Shown piece by piece: positions 50,826 through 59,705 of a stretch of DNA of 64,000 nucleotides (positions are counted from its first letter, which is position 1; each line of letters begins with the position of its first letter). Under the pieces are notes generated by a model. That model saw only the letters and a list, made by a program, of their open reading frames with translations. It did no database searches and was not told the origin of the DNA. The stretch covers positions 124,001-188,000 of the forward strand of contig NZ_MAEJ01000008.1 of NCBI RefSeq assembly GCF_009933175.1. The letters run 5' to 3'. The position numbers and the translations under genes were made by a program. The DNA comes from Candidatus Enterococcus huntleyi (lineage in GTDB: Bacteria > Bacillota > Bacilli > Lactobacillales > Enterococcaceae).

Positions 50826-51782
50826 ATGTCTACGAAAATGCGTGTCTTAGCTCTATTAAAAAATACATCGGCCGCTTTAAGTGGCGAAAAAATTGCCCAA
50901 GAATTAGGCGTCTCTCGGACTGCTATTTGGAAAGCTATCAAAGAGCTGGAAAAAAGTGGCTATCAATTTGAACATCAAGCGATTGGTTATCGTTATCTGC
51001 CTTCTGATGTTCTCTCAAAAGAAGACATCACCCAACAACTACCGGAAATGGCAGTCGAAGTTTCTCCAACTTCCGATTCAACGATGAAAGTCGCCAAACA
51101 TGCCGCTATCGACGGTCAAATCGGACCCAAACTCTTTGTCGCCGATATGCAAGAACAGCCAAAAGGCCGTTTCGGTCGGCCCTTTTATGCAGAAAAAGGC
51201 CGCGGTATCTATATGAGTCTCTTATTAAGTCCAAATCGTTCTTTTGAAGAGCTCCCACAATACACGGTCCTAGCAGCTGTCGCCGTCTCCGAAGCCATCG
51301 ACTCTTTAGTCGGCGTCACAACCGAAATCAAATGGGTCAACGATATCTATCTCAATGGCAAGAAAATTTGTGGCATTCTTTCCGAGGCAATTAGCGATAT
51401 GGAAAGTGGTAACATCGCTCATATTATTATTGGGATTGGCTTGAATTTTTCGCTACCACAAGAAAATTTTCCGGCTGAGCTACAAGAGAAAGCTTCTTCC
51501 CTCTTCCCTAACGGTCAAGCAACACTCACTCGAAATGAATTAATCACCAAAATTTGGCAACGTTTCTTCTATCACTTGGATCATTTAGACACCAGCGATT
51601 ACTTAGCAATCTATCGCGAGAAATCCTTTGTCTTAGGAAAAACGGTCACCTTCGTTCAAAAAAATCAGACCCACACTGGCATCGCCACCTCAATAACTGA
51701 GCTAGGTGAGCTGGTCGTCCAAGTCGGATCAGAGCCATTCGTGCTCTCCTCTGGTGAAATCAGTCTGAAAGAGATTAAATAA
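50826..51782 (+). CDS. birA: Bifunctional biotin ligase / biotin operon repressor BirA
   Basis: Attaches biotin to carboxylase subunits and, through its N-terminal winged helix, can repress biotin genes. 318 residues. The HTH (about 1-60) shows LSGEKIAQELGVSRTAIWKAI. The ligase domain carries QPKGRFGRPF, a variant of the usual biotin-binding GRGRRGR-type loop, and KWVNDIYLNGKKICGILSE. A C-terminal SH3-like domain ends SSGEISLKEI. ATGAGGAG precedes the start. It is monocistronic; no biotin biosynthesis genes are in the window. Confidence 0.95.
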   Translation: MSTKMRVLALLKNTSAALSGEKIAQELGVSRTAIWKAIKELEKSGYQFEHQAIGYRYLPSDVLSKEDITQQLPEMAVEVSPTSDSTMKVAKHAAIDGQIGPKLFVADMQEQPKGRFGRPFYAEKGRGIYMSLLLSPNRSFEELPQYTVLAAVAVSEAIDSLVGVTTEIKWVNDIYLNGKKICGILSEAISDMESGNIAHIIIGIGLNFSLPQENFPAELQEKASSLFPNGQATLTRNELITKIWQRFFYHLDHLDTSDYLAIYREKSFVLGKTVTFVQKNQTHTGIATSITELGELVVQVGSEPFVLSSGEISLKEIK

Positions 51783-51870
51783 ACTCCTTTTCAAAATTTA
51801 TTTACGCAAAAGTGATTTCCCTAGATGGCAAGCGATCAAATCATGATTATCGAAGGATTATAAACCAGAA

Positions 51871-51912
51871 AAACGGTACCCTATTATCAACTAATTGGGT
51901 ACCGTTTCTCTC
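51871..51912. terminator. Bidirectional terminator between birA and dmkA
   Basis: Perfect 11-bp arms AAACGGTACCC (51871-51881) and GGGTACCGTTT (51897-51907) with pyrimidine-rich sequence to the right and A-rich sequence to the left. It lies between converging genes. Confidence 0.75.
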
Positions 51913-51975
51913 TTATTCTATTCTAAATTTTTCTACTCATCCGCTGTACTTGTCTTACGAACTATCTCAGATAAT

Positions 51976-52932
51976 TTAAGCTAGCTTCTGCCAGATAAAC
52001 GTGAAGACTAGTCCCAATACATAGCTGCCATTAAACAGAACCATATTCTTAATTGCATAACCAAAGCTACTAGGTTGAGGTAAGACTTCCTTGTACTCAG
52101 TCAGATTCTTATGGATTTTCGGTAAAGTCAAGAAAGTAATCAGTATTGGCCATTCATACAAGCCAACTAATAGCCCGATTAACATAATCAAATAACAGCC
52201 ATACATCAAGCCTTGAAATAAGACGATTCCTTGCGGCCGCCCGATATAATAGACTAAGGTGTATCGACGATTTTCAATATCGCGATCCAAGTCACGTAGA
52301 TTATTAGCTAGCATGATATTGGCAATCGTAAAAATTAACGGTAAAGAAGCGACGAAAACAGCCAAAACTGCCCAAATGCTACCCTCTAAAGCAAACAAAC
52401 CTGATCCAAAATCAACATCCAGATAAAAGATTTGTTTATTTGCCGTATTCAAGTAGACCGTCATAGCAAAGATGCCTAACCCCATCGTCACGCCACTAAA
52501 AATTTCCCCCAGTGGCATTCTCGATAACGGTACCGGACCAAACGTGTAGAAAATCCCAATGAAACAGCACACGCCTCCCATTATCAGTAACAGCCAACCA
52601 GTAAAATAAGTCAGCAATAACCCCAGACATAACACGAAGAATATCATGCCTAAAATCATATTACGAACCAATGTTGGCGAAATTTTTTCACGGCCAATCA
52701 CATTTTCTTCGTATTTATAGACATCCGAGTGGGCTTTTTGATAATCCATATAATTATTAATCGCCGTCGTTGCTAAATCAAAAATAAGCATGCCAATAAA
52801 AAATAGAACCGTATACCCCCAATGAACTTGCTTAAAATAAGTCATTGAAAAAAGCAATCCGATAATAAATGGAAAGACACTGGCCACCTTTGTTCGTATT
52901 TCAACAACCTCTAAAAACACCTTGACTGACAT
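51976..52932 (-). CDS. dmkA: UbiA-family prenyltransferase for demethylmenaquinone (DmkA/MenA-like)
   Basis: Integral membrane enzyme that joins 1,4-dihydroxy-2-naphthoate to a polyprenyl diphosphate. 318 residues with eight to nine membrane helices. The first aspartate motif appears as NNYMDYQKAHSD, a variant of NDxxDxxxD, and the second as NNLRDLDRDIENRRYT. The ATG at 52932 is chosen for its similarity to the family start (MSVKVFLEVVEIRTKVASVFP); a GTG four codons upstream is possible. Its place beside fmnB, pplA, ndh2 and the polyprenyl synthase points to the quinone pool dedicated to extracellular electron transfer rather than general respiration. Confidence 0.85.
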   Translation of the reverse strand: MSVKVFLEVVEIRTKVASVFPFIIGLLFSMTYFKQVHWGYTVLFFIGMLIFDLATTAINNYMDYQKAHSDVYKYEENVIGREKISPTLVRNMILGMIFFVLCLGLLLTYFTGWLLLIMGGVCCFIGIFYTFGPVPLSRMPLGEIFSGVTMGLGIFAMTVYLNTANKQIFYLDVDFGSGLFALEGSIWAVLAVFVASLPLIFTIANIMLANNLRDLDRDIENRRYTLVYYIGRPQGIVLFQGLMYGCYLIMLIGLLVGLYEWPILITFLTLPKIHKNLTEYKEVLPQPSSFGYAIKNMVLFNGSYVLGLVFTFIWQKLA

Positions 52933-52956
52933 TTTCTCCCCCACTTTTCTGACCCT

Positions 52957-54042
52957 TTATTTCAATTCACTACGGTCGCCCATGGTATAATCTGAATCCT
53001 CATCTAATTTAAACTCATCTTTAATGGCATCCGTCACATAAACTTTGCCTTCTTTAGTCACAAAAATAGCATTGGTGCCTTTATCGGTTTCTTTTTCGAT
53101 ATAATCCAGACCCGCTTTGACCCCTTTATCGAAAATAACCGTCGTTAAACCATCGCCATCAATTGATTTATCGGTAATAACTGTCACACTTGCCACGTCA
53201 TTTTCATACGGATAGCCCGTTTTTGAATCAAAAATATGATGGTATTTCTTGCCATCCACTTCTAAATAACGTTCATAAATCCCTGAAGTTACCAATGTCT
53301 TATTGGTTTCTTTGATACTCCCCAAAACTGAACCTCTAGCAGAATTCGGATCTTGAATCCCAACATTCCACGGTTCATCTGTGCCCCGAGGACTATGACC
53401 TAAGACGTAAACATTCCCACCTAAATCAATAATTGCCGTCGTCACACCTTGTTTCTTCAAAACTTTAACTACTTCATCCGTGATATATCCTTTAGCAATC
53501 GCACCCAAATCGATAATCATGCCTTTTTCTTCCAGATAAACAGTCTGATTTTTATCATCAAACTTCACTTTATGGTAGTCAATATGTTTCAAACCTTCAT
53601 CGATTTCAGACTGCTCAGGCTTTCTAGCATCATCAAAGCCAATCCGCCACAATTGCGTAATCGCCCCAATTGTCATGTTAAAACCAGCATTTGATTCTTC
53701 ACTGTAGTCATAGGCTTGCTTTAATAAACCATACATATCATCCGTCACTTTGACCGGCTTAATTCCAGCCTGGGCATTAATTTCATCAATCTCTGAGCCT
53801 TTTTGGTTGATGGTAATTTTATCGCCCAACTCTTTAACTCGCTTGAACGCTGGCTCTAGTGCACTTTCCTTGCCATCATCGTAGACACGAATGCGGACAT
53901 AAGTCCCTAATAAGAACTGCTCCTCTGAATAAGGATCGCTATTAATTTTCGGTGCCTCTGCTTTTTTATCTTGACTACATGCGGCCAACAAAAACACAGC
54001 TACAGCAGCGAATAACAAATAAATTGCTTGTTTTTTCTTCAT
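52957..54042 (-). CDS. fmnB: FAD:protein FMN transferase (ApbE family, FmnB)
   Basis: Extracytoplasmic lipoprotein enzyme that takes FMN from FAD and bonds it to threonines of the partner flavoprotein PplA. The start is the ATG at 54042, with AGAGGGAAA upstream; an upstream in-frame ATG adds 11 residues. 361 residues. Lipobox LAAC (Cys22). ApbE signatures: LLGTYVRIRVYDDG, GFNMTIGAITQLW, IDLGAIAKGYITDEV, and the metal-binding SIDGDGLTTVIFDKG. It lies between dmkA and pplA on the same strand, which fits charging of PplA. Confidence 0.93.
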   Translation of the reverse strand: MKKKQAIYLLFAAVAVFLLAACSQDKKAEAPKINSDPYSEEQFLLGTYVRIRVYDDGKESALEPAFKRVKELGDKITINQKGSEIDEINAQAGIKPVKVTDDMYGLLKQAYDYSEESNAGFNMTIGAITQLWRIGFDDARKPEQSEIDEGLKHIDYHKVKFDDKNQTVYLEEKGMIIDLGAIAKGYITDEVVKVLKKQGVTTAIIDLGGNVYVLGHSPRGTDEPWNVGIQDPNSARGSVLGSIKETNKTLVTSGIYERYLEVDGKKYHHIFDSKTGYPYENDVASVTVITDKSIDGDGLTTVIFDKGVKAGLDYIEKETDKGTNAIFVTKEGKVYVTDAIKDEFKLDEDSDYTMGDRSELK

Positions 54043-54332
54043 AATTTCCCTCTTTTCAAAAGTAAATCCATACAACTTCTATATAATAGCGCGTTTTTAG
54101 CTCCTTGAAAAGCACTTCACTTGCCATCATAATTGTTTTTTCACAAACTTAGCTCTTTTCTAATTTTTAGTCTTTTTTTCTAAAGCTCCTTAGACCCAAC
54201 AAGACTTCACAAAGTTTTCTTACTAAAATAATGAGCAAAACCAACTATCCCTTCATCGGAACCATAAACTATTGACCTAAAAATCAGGCAAACAGCCTCA
54301 GAATTATCGAAGCTTGATAGGCTCAATAATGG
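54043..54332. other. Gap between fmnB and the pplA terminator
   Basis: About 290 AT-rich bases with no gene. A TTTCAA and TATTAT pair near 54085-54112 (minus strand) may be the fmnB promoter, which would separate fmnB-dmkA from pplA. Nothing else stands out. Confidence 0.35.
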
Positions 54333-54335
54333 CAA

Positions 54336-54378
54336 AAAAAATCTGCGACAAACCGAAGTTTTGCCACAGATTTTTAAA
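54336..54378 (-). terminator. Terminator of pplA
   Basis: On the minus strand arms ATCTGTGGCAAA and TTTGTCGCAGAT around a short loop, followed by eight T. Confidence 0.85.
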
Positions 54379-54400
54379 ATTTCATCAATCAGATAATTGA

Positions 54401-55342
54401 TTATTCAGTTACAATGTTATCTACTTCAATTGCAGTAGTGTCGCCTTTTTCAGCAGCATTTACTAATTGTTCAGCGTAGATAATGAATGAATGTGAGCTG
54501 TGAGTCGCACCAGTTACAACTTCAATGTTCGCTGGAGAAGGTTCTTCACCATTCATTGCTTTAACAAAGTTGTCGTTTAATTCTGGAATGAATTTTTCTG
54601 GGCTGTTGCCAGCTTTTTCATCCATCATTTTGTTGTAGTCAGCATCTTCTTGTTTTGATTTGCCGTCTTTGTTGATGTTGTCGTATTCAGATTTAGTTAC
54701 TTTTCCGCCTTCAACAGTCATCACAAATTTAGCACGGTAATCGTTTGAGTAGTTCTTTTCTTCTAATGTATACGTACCATCTTTCAATTCCGCACCATTG
54801 TCGATTTCGATTGTTTCAGTGTTGCCAGCTTGAGCTGCTTGAATTAATTGTTGTGCATAGTTTTGGAATGATTCAAATGAATGAGTCGCACCAGTTACAA
54901 CTTCAATGTTTGCTGGGCTTTGTGCCGCTTCTAACGCTTCGTTGAATTTAGGAATAAATTCTTCTGGGTTCGTACCAGCTTTTGATTTCATCATGTCATT
55001 GTAGTCAGCATCTTCTTGTTTAGATTTGCCGTCTTTGTTGATGTTATCATATTCAGATTTCGTGATTTTACCATCTTTTACAGTGATGCTAAATACAGCA
55101 CGGTAATCATTTGAATAATTTTTTTCTTCTAATTTATAGGTACCATCTTGTAGAGGTCCACCAGCAACAACTTTTGCTTCTGAAGATTCTGCTGTAGCAG
55201 AGCTATCTGAACTTACTGCAGAAGATGCAGCAGTTGATTCGCTAGATGAATCACTCTTCTTGTCATCTGAGCTACATGCGCCTAAAACTAATACAGATAA
55301 TGCCAACATAGCGAAGCCTGTCACAAATTTTCTTGATTTCAT
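54401..55342 (-). CDS. pplA: Extracellular electron transfer flavoprotein PplA (pheromone-type lipoprotein)
   Basis: Surface lipoprotein that carries covalent FMN and passes electrons to extracellular acceptors. 313 residues: signal peptide with lipobox LGAC (Cys23), a Ser/Ala-rich linker (about 24-62), and two tandem FMN-binding domains (about 64-170 and 185-300). Each ends in VVTGATHS, with the flavin-accepting threonines at Thr153 and Thr280. The two domains are near copies of each other. The eight residues before the lipobox cysteine, LSVLVLGA, share the last six with the enterococcal sex pheromone cOB1 (VAVLVLGA); homologous lipoproteins release such peptides. It is expressed from its own promoter, divergent from ndh2. 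Confidence 0.94.
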   Translation of the reverse strand: MKSRKFVTGFAMLALSVLVLGACSSDDKKSDSSSESTAASSAVSSDSSATAESSEAKVVAGGPLQDGTYKLEEKNYSNDYRAVFSITVKDGKITKSEYDNINKDGKSKQEDADYNDMMKSKAGTNPEEFIPKFNEALEAAQSPANIEVVTGATHSFESFQNYAQQLIQAAQAGNTETIEIDNGAELKDGTYTLEEKNYSNDYRAKFVMTVEGGKVTKSEYDNINKDGKSKQEDADYNKMMDEKAGNSPEKFIPELNDNFVKAMNGEEPSPANIEVVTGATHSSHSFIIYAEQLVNAAEKGDTTAIEVDNIVTE

Positions 55343-55399
55343 TACTTTTTTCCACCTTTTCCTTTGTTTTTCACAAAAATGGTTTGTGATACACTATAC

Positions 55400-55427
55400 A
55401 TTTTAGTCATTCTATTTAAGAAGTCAA
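55400..55427 (-). promoter_or_regulatory. pplA promoter
   Basis: On the minus strand TTGACT (55422-55427), 16-bp spacer, TAAAAT (55400-55405). Confidence 0.6.
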
Positions 55428-55517
55428 TCATTTATGATAAAAATTTCACAAATTTTGCGGTTTTCTGAGTAAGAATTAATAATTGCCTATTTTTCGTTAA
55501 AAAACGAGCGTAACGAT

Positions 55518-55546
55518 TAGACAAATCCCCTTAACCTCTATATAAT
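55518..55546 (+). promoter_or_regulatory. ndh2 promoter
   Basis: TAGACA (55518-55523), 17-bp spacer, perfect TATAAT (55541-55546). It is divergent from the pplA promoter 90 bp away; the shared region could be jointly regulated. Confidence 0.7.
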
Positions 55547-55598
55547 GTAATAGATTGTGTATTAATTATCTATTTTATTATTAAGGAGCGGATTTTCA

Positions 55599-57560
55599 AT
55601 GACAAAGCAAAATATTGTCGTTGTAGGTGCAGGGTATGCCGGCGTTTCAGCTACGAAATTCTTGGCAAAGAAACTGAAAAAAAACAGTGATGTTCAAATT
55701 ACCTTAATTGATCGTCACTCTTATCACACTATGATGACTGAATTACATGAGATTGCAGGTGGACGTGTTGAGCCGACTGCTATCCAGTATGATTTACAGC
55801 ACTTATTCTCACGTCAGAAAAACGTGAATCTTGTTACGGACACTGTGATTGGCATAGATAAAGAGAACAAAGTCGTGAACACGAAGAATGGTCAGTATCC
55901 ATTTGATCACGTAATTTTAGGTATGGGTGGCGAACCGAACGACTTCGGTACACCTGGCGTCAAAGAGAATGGCTTCACATTATGGTCATTCGAAGATGCA
56001 CTGAAAATTCGCGAGCACATCGAAGAAACAGTTGCTAAGGCAGCGATTGAACCTGATGCAGAAGTTCGCAAAGCGATGTTGACTTTCGTTGTCTGTGGTT
56101 CAGGATTTACTGGTATCGAAATGATCGGTGAACTAATCGATTGGAAAGATCGTTTAGCAAAAGACAACAAATTAGATCCTAGCGAATTCACTTTAATGGT
56201 CGTTGAAGCTGTGCCAACAATTCTAAACATGTTGACTCGTAACGACGCTGCTAAAGCAGAACGTTACTTGAAACAAAAGAATGTTACTTTATTAGTAAAT
56301 TCACCAATCGTTGAAGTGGCTCCTGATCACATCAAATTAAAAGATGGTTCAACTGTTCCAACTCATACATTGATTTGGACTGCCGGAGTTAAAGCAACTT
56401 CTGATGCAGCTGACTTCGGATTAGAAGCAGCTCGTGGTCAACGTTTAGTTGCTAATGAATACATGCAAGCTAAAGGGTATGAAGACAAAAACATTTATGT
56501 TATCGGTGACTTAGTGTATTACGAAGAAACACCTAATACACCAACACCACAAATCGTTCAAGCCGCTGAGCAAACAGCTCATACAGCTGCAGCGAATATT
56601 GTTTCTTCTATTAAAGGAGGAGACAAACACAAATTTAAGAGTAACTATCAAGGTTTCATGGTTTCTATCGGCTCTAAATGGGGCGTAGCGAACTTATTTG
56701 ATAAAATTCATTTAAGTGGTTTCTTAGCTATCGTGATGAAACACATTGTTAACTTGAAATATTTCTTTGATATTCGTTCTGGTTACTATATGTTCCAATA
56801 TATCATGCATGAATTCTTCCATATTAAAGACGACCGGAATGTTGCCCGAGGCCATTCTTCTCGTTACGGAAATGTTCTATGGAGTGTGCCATTACGCGTC
56901 TTCTACGGACTTGTTTGGCTCGTTGAATCTGGTAAGAAAATTATTGGTGAAGGTGAATTATTCAAGCCAAGTACATGGTTTGGTGATGGCTCTTGGTTCA
57001 AAGGCGACAGCGTCTTCCCTTGGACTTGGGAATATAATGTAGCTGATGCTGCATCTGGTGCTTCTGAAGCAGCTTCGACTGCGACTGATGCTGCTAGTGC
57101 TGCGTCTGGTGCCGCTGATGCTGCTACTTCTGGAGCTGGTGAAGCTGTTGCTCAAACAGCCCACTTCGGTTTAAGCTATGCTTATGGCGAACAACCAATG
57201 GTCGTGATTGAAAAATCACCAGATTGGTTCACCAAAGTTATGCAATTCATTATGCCAAATAATGATGTTGCTATGTTCTTCCAAAAATTCATGGTTTTCT
57301 TTGAAATTGCTTTAGCTTTAGCTTTAATTGCTGGTTTGTTCACTTGGTTATCAAGTGCAACAACAATTGTCTTGGTCATCACTTTCTGTATGTCTGGTAT
57401 GTTCTATTGGGTAAACATTTGGTTCATCTTTGTGGCCTTTGCTCTAATGAACGGTTCTGGACGCGCGGTTGGTTTAGACCGTTGGGTAATCCCATGGATT
57501 CAACGTACTCTAGGTAAATGGTGGTACGGGACGACCAAATCTCTTTACGGACAAAAATAA
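55599..57560 (+). CDS. ndh2: Type II NADH dehydrogenase with membrane extension (Ndh2, electron transfer type)
   Basis: Oxidises cytosolic NADH and reduces demethylmenaquinone for extracellular electron transfer. 653 residues, far longer than the roughly 400 of ordinary NDH-2. The N-terminal FAD site is VVVGAGYAGVSATKFL, the NADH site VVCGSGFTGIEMIGEL (about 165), and the second FAD motif NIYVIGDLVYYEET. After about residue 410 comes a membrane-associated region, a roughly 45-residue Ala/Ser/Gly/Thr-rich linker (about 485-525), and a C-terminal part with three or four membrane helices (about 560-640). AAGGAGCG precedes the ATG. It is the lead gene of the plus-strand half of the locus. Confidence 0.93.
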   Translation: MTKQNIVVVGAGYAGVSATKFLAKKLKKNSDVQITLIDRHSYHTMMTELHEIAGGRVEPTAIQYDLQHLFSRQKNVNLVTDTVIGIDKENKVVNTKNGQYPFDHVILGMGGEPNDFGTPGVKENGFTLWSFEDALKIREHIEETVAKAAIEPDAEVRKAMLTFVVCGSGFTGIEMIGELIDWKDRLAKDNKLDPSEFTLMVVEAVPTILNMLTRNDAAKAERYLKQKNVTLLVNSPIVEVAPDHIKLKDGSTVPTHTLIWTAGVKATSDAADFGLEAARGQRLVANEYMQAKGYEDKNIYVIGDLVYYEETPNTPTPQIVQAAEQTAHTAAANIVSSIKGGDKHKFKSNYQGFMVSIGSKWGVANLFDKIHLSGFLAIVMKHIVNLKYFFDIRSGYYMFQYIMHEFFHIKDDRNVARGHSSRYGNVLWSVPLRVFYGLVWLVESGKKIIGEGELFKPSTWFGDGSWFKGDSVFPWTWEYNVADAASGASEAASTATDAASAASGAADAATSGAGEAVAQTAHFGLSYAYGEQPMVVIEKSPDWFTKVMQFIMPNNDVAMFFQKFMVFFEIALALALIAGLFTWLSSATTIVLVITFCMSGMFYWVNIWFIFVAFALMNGSGRAVGLDRWVIPWIQRTLGKWWYGTTKSLYGQK

Positions 57561-57573
57561 CCTTTCAATCAAG

Positions 57574-57612
57574 GAAAGTTCTAGGTGAACCCTAGGACTT
57601 TCTTTTCTTCTT
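57574..57612 (+). terminator. Terminator-like hairpin between ndh2 and eetA
   Basis: 12-bp arms GAAAGTTCTAGG (57574-57585) and CCTAGGACTTTC (57591-57602), followed by a pyrimidine-rich TTTTCTTCTT. Probably lowers expression of the downstream genes relative to ndh2. Confidence 0.7.
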
Positions 57613-57666
57613 ATGATAAAATTAGGACAGTCTTTAAAATTGATCGTACGGAAAGGAGCAACGCGA

Positions 57667-58092
57667 ATGAATTGGCGTGAATTTATCAAAAAAAGCCGCC
57701 TAAAACCTTGGGATATCGTCATTATTACTGGACTCATTCTCGTTTCGTTTGCCCCCTTAGTGGTTTTTGCTCTCCAACAAGAGTCAGACACAGAACCCTC
57801 TGTCACTAAGCAAGCGGTGCTTCGTGTCGACGGTGAAGAAATTAAAACCTTTGATTTGATTGAAGGCCAAGAATCTTACACCTACACTTATGAAGATGAA
57901 CATGGCGATTACAATGTTATCGAAGTCAGTGACGGCATGATTCGGATTAAAGAAGCAGATTGCGGCGACCAAATTTGTGTACGTCAAGGATGGGCCAAAA
58001 AAAATGGTGAAACGCGCGTCTGCCTGCCTCATAAGCTAGTCCTTGAAGTCCAAAGTTCAGATGGGAGTGATGAGGGTAGTCTAATTTATTAA
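57667..58092 (+). CDS. eetA: NusG domain II-containing membrane protein (EetA)
   Basis: Membrane-anchored protein of the extracellular electron transfer system, thought to pass electrons from the quinone pool outward. The start is the ATG at 57667 with AAAGGAGC upstream; an upstream in-frame ATG adds 18 residues. 141 residues: one N-terminal membrane helix (about 15-38) then a NusG domain II beta fold with the conserved DCGDQICVRQGWAKKNGE and CLPHKLVLEV. It precedes eetB by 14 nt. Confidence 0.9.
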   Translation: MNWREFIKKSRLKPWDIVIITGLILVSFAPLVVFALQQESDTEPSVTKQAVLRVDGEEIKTFDLIEGQESYTYTYEDEHGDYNVIEVSDGMIRIKEADCGDQICVRQGWAKKNGETRVCLPHKLVLEVQSSDGSDEGSLIY

Positions 58093-58106
58093 GACTGCTG
58101 TATATT

Positions 58107-58673
58107 ATGAGCCGATTACAAAGAAATATTTTTATCTCGCTGCTCGTTGCACAAGGAGTCGTTATCGGCTTAATTGAGAATATGATTCCCTATCCCTTTG
58201 CTTTTGCCCCTGGTGCCAAGCTAGGCCTAGCAAACTTAATTACGATTATCGCAATTTTTACTATGCCGAAAAAGGATAGCTTCTTATTAGTTTGGATGCG
58301 CCTGATTTTAACGACCCTGTTAGGTGGAACCTTATCTACCTTCTTATATAGTATGAGTGGTGCCTTACTCAGTTATTTTGGGATGCTACTCGTCAAACAG
58401 CTCGGCCCTAAACGCGTCAGTATTATTGGTATCAGCGCAACAGGTGGCTTTATGCATAACGTCGGACAACTAGTCACTGCCTCTTGGATTGCCCAATCAT
58501 GGGCCGTCATGCTCTACCTACCCATTTTATCAGTTATAGGCTTACTCTCTGGCATCGCCATTGGGATTGCTGCCAACTACTTACTGACACATGTTCAAAC
58601 ACTACGAAGATTCCAGTTAGACTATGAAAAAAATAGTCGACACAAATGGAGCCAGCTTGATTCGAAAAAATAA
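58107..58673 (+). CDS. eetB: Gx transporter family membrane protein (EetB)
   Basis: Polytopic membrane protein of the family once called heptaprenyl diphosphate synthase component I. In the electron transfer locus it is named EetB and needed for electron export. 188 residues, about five membrane helices; LGLANLITIIAIFTMPKK and GATGG-like ISATGGFMHNVGQL are typical. The ribosome binding site is weak, so it is probably translated by coupling to eetA, 14 nt upstream. Confidence 0.88.
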   Translation: MSRLQRNIFISLLVAQGVVIGLIENMIPYPFAFAPGAKLGLANLITIIAIFTMPKKDSFLLVWMRLILTTLLGGTLSTFLYSMSGALLSYFGMLLVKQLGPKRVSIIGISATGGFMHNVGQLVTASWIAQSWAVMLYLPILSVIGLLSGIAIGIAANYLLTHVQTLRRFQLDYEKNSRHKWSQLDSKK

Positions 58674-58696
58674 TTGTTGTACACAAGGAGTCCGCT

Positions 58697-59683
58697 ATGA
58701 AACTTCATCCTCTATGGAAACCTTATCCATCCATTTCAAAAGAGTTAGCAACAACCTTGAATTTGATGGAAAAGTCGATAAATTTAAAAAACAAAGCGGT
58801 TGAAAAAGCCGTACTTGAAATGATTCATTCAGGTGGGAAAATGTTACGCCCTGCCTATCAGCTACTCTTCTCACAATTTGGTCCGCAACAAGATCGGCAA
58901 AAAGCTATGGCCCTTGCTGCCTCTATCGAGATGCTGCATACCGCAACACTCTTACACGATGATGTCGTGGACGATGCTGACTTACGCCGTGGACTTCCCA
59001 CCGTTCGTTCGACATTTGGCAATGACGTCGCGGTCTATGCCGGCGATTATTTGCTCGTGTGTTGTTTCAAACTGTTAGCCGACTATTCAGGTTCCTTAAA
59101 AAGCCTACAACTCAATTCACGGAGCATGGAAAAAATTCTCAGTGGTGAGTTAGGCCAGATGGAAAGTCGCTATCAATTTGATGGGACCGTAACACAGTAT
59201 ATTGAGAATATTTCTGGTAAAACCGCTGAACTTTTTGCCCTAAGCTGCTCGATTGGTGCTTACGAAAGTGGTATGAATCAACGGTTTGCTAAAAAATGTG
59301 GCGACATCGGACTAAATATCGGAATTGCTTTTCAGATTATCGATGATATTCTCGACTATACGCAAGACAGCCAAGAAATCGGTAAACCCGTGTTAGAAGA
59401 CGTTCGCCAAGGAATCTATTCGCTGCCTCTACTTTATGCATTGCAAGAAGATAAGCAGTCACTGTTACCTTACCTCGAAAAAAGAGAAGCGATGACAGAA
59501 GACGATACGCAGCAAGTCTTTGCGCTTGTCCATCAGCTACACGGCGTCGAAAAAGCCCAAGAATTAGCTGAGATCTACACTAAAAAAGCCTTAACAGCGA
59601 TTGATTCATTGCCTGAGAATGAACAGCAAACAAAAGTAATCTTAGCTACCATTACTAAAAATATTTTAACGCGCACTAATTAA
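58697..59683 (+). CDS. dmkB: Polyprenyl diphosphate synthase (DmkB)
   Basis: Makes the isoprenoid tail for the demethylmenaquinone used by this locus. 328 residues of the trans-prenyltransferase fold. First Asp-rich motif HDDVVDDADLRRG (Asp88, Asp89, Asp92), second IIDDILDYTQD. GGKMLRPAYQLL is the usual IPP-binding region. ACAAGGAG precedes the ATG. Last gene of the plus-strand half, ending in a strong terminator. It acts with DmkA, whose gene is at the other end of the locus. Confidence 0.93.
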   Translation: MKLHPLWKPYPSISKELATTLNLMEKSINLKNKAVEKAVLEMIHSGGKMLRPAYQLLFSQFGPQQDRQKAMALAASIEMLHTATLLHDDVVDDADLRRGLPTVRSTFGNDVAVYAGDYLLVCCFKLLADYSGSLKSLQLNSRSMEKILSGELGQMESRYQFDGTVTQYIENISGKTAELFALSCSIGAYESGMNQRFAKKCGDIGLNIGIAFQIIDDILDYTQDSQEIGKPVLEDVRQGIYSLPLLYALQEDKQSLLPYLEKREAMTEDDTQQVFALVHQLHGVEKAQELAEIYTKKALTAIDSLPENEQQTKVILATITKNILTRTN

Positions 59684-59705
59684 TCAACCTTAAGCATTAT
59701 CAAAC

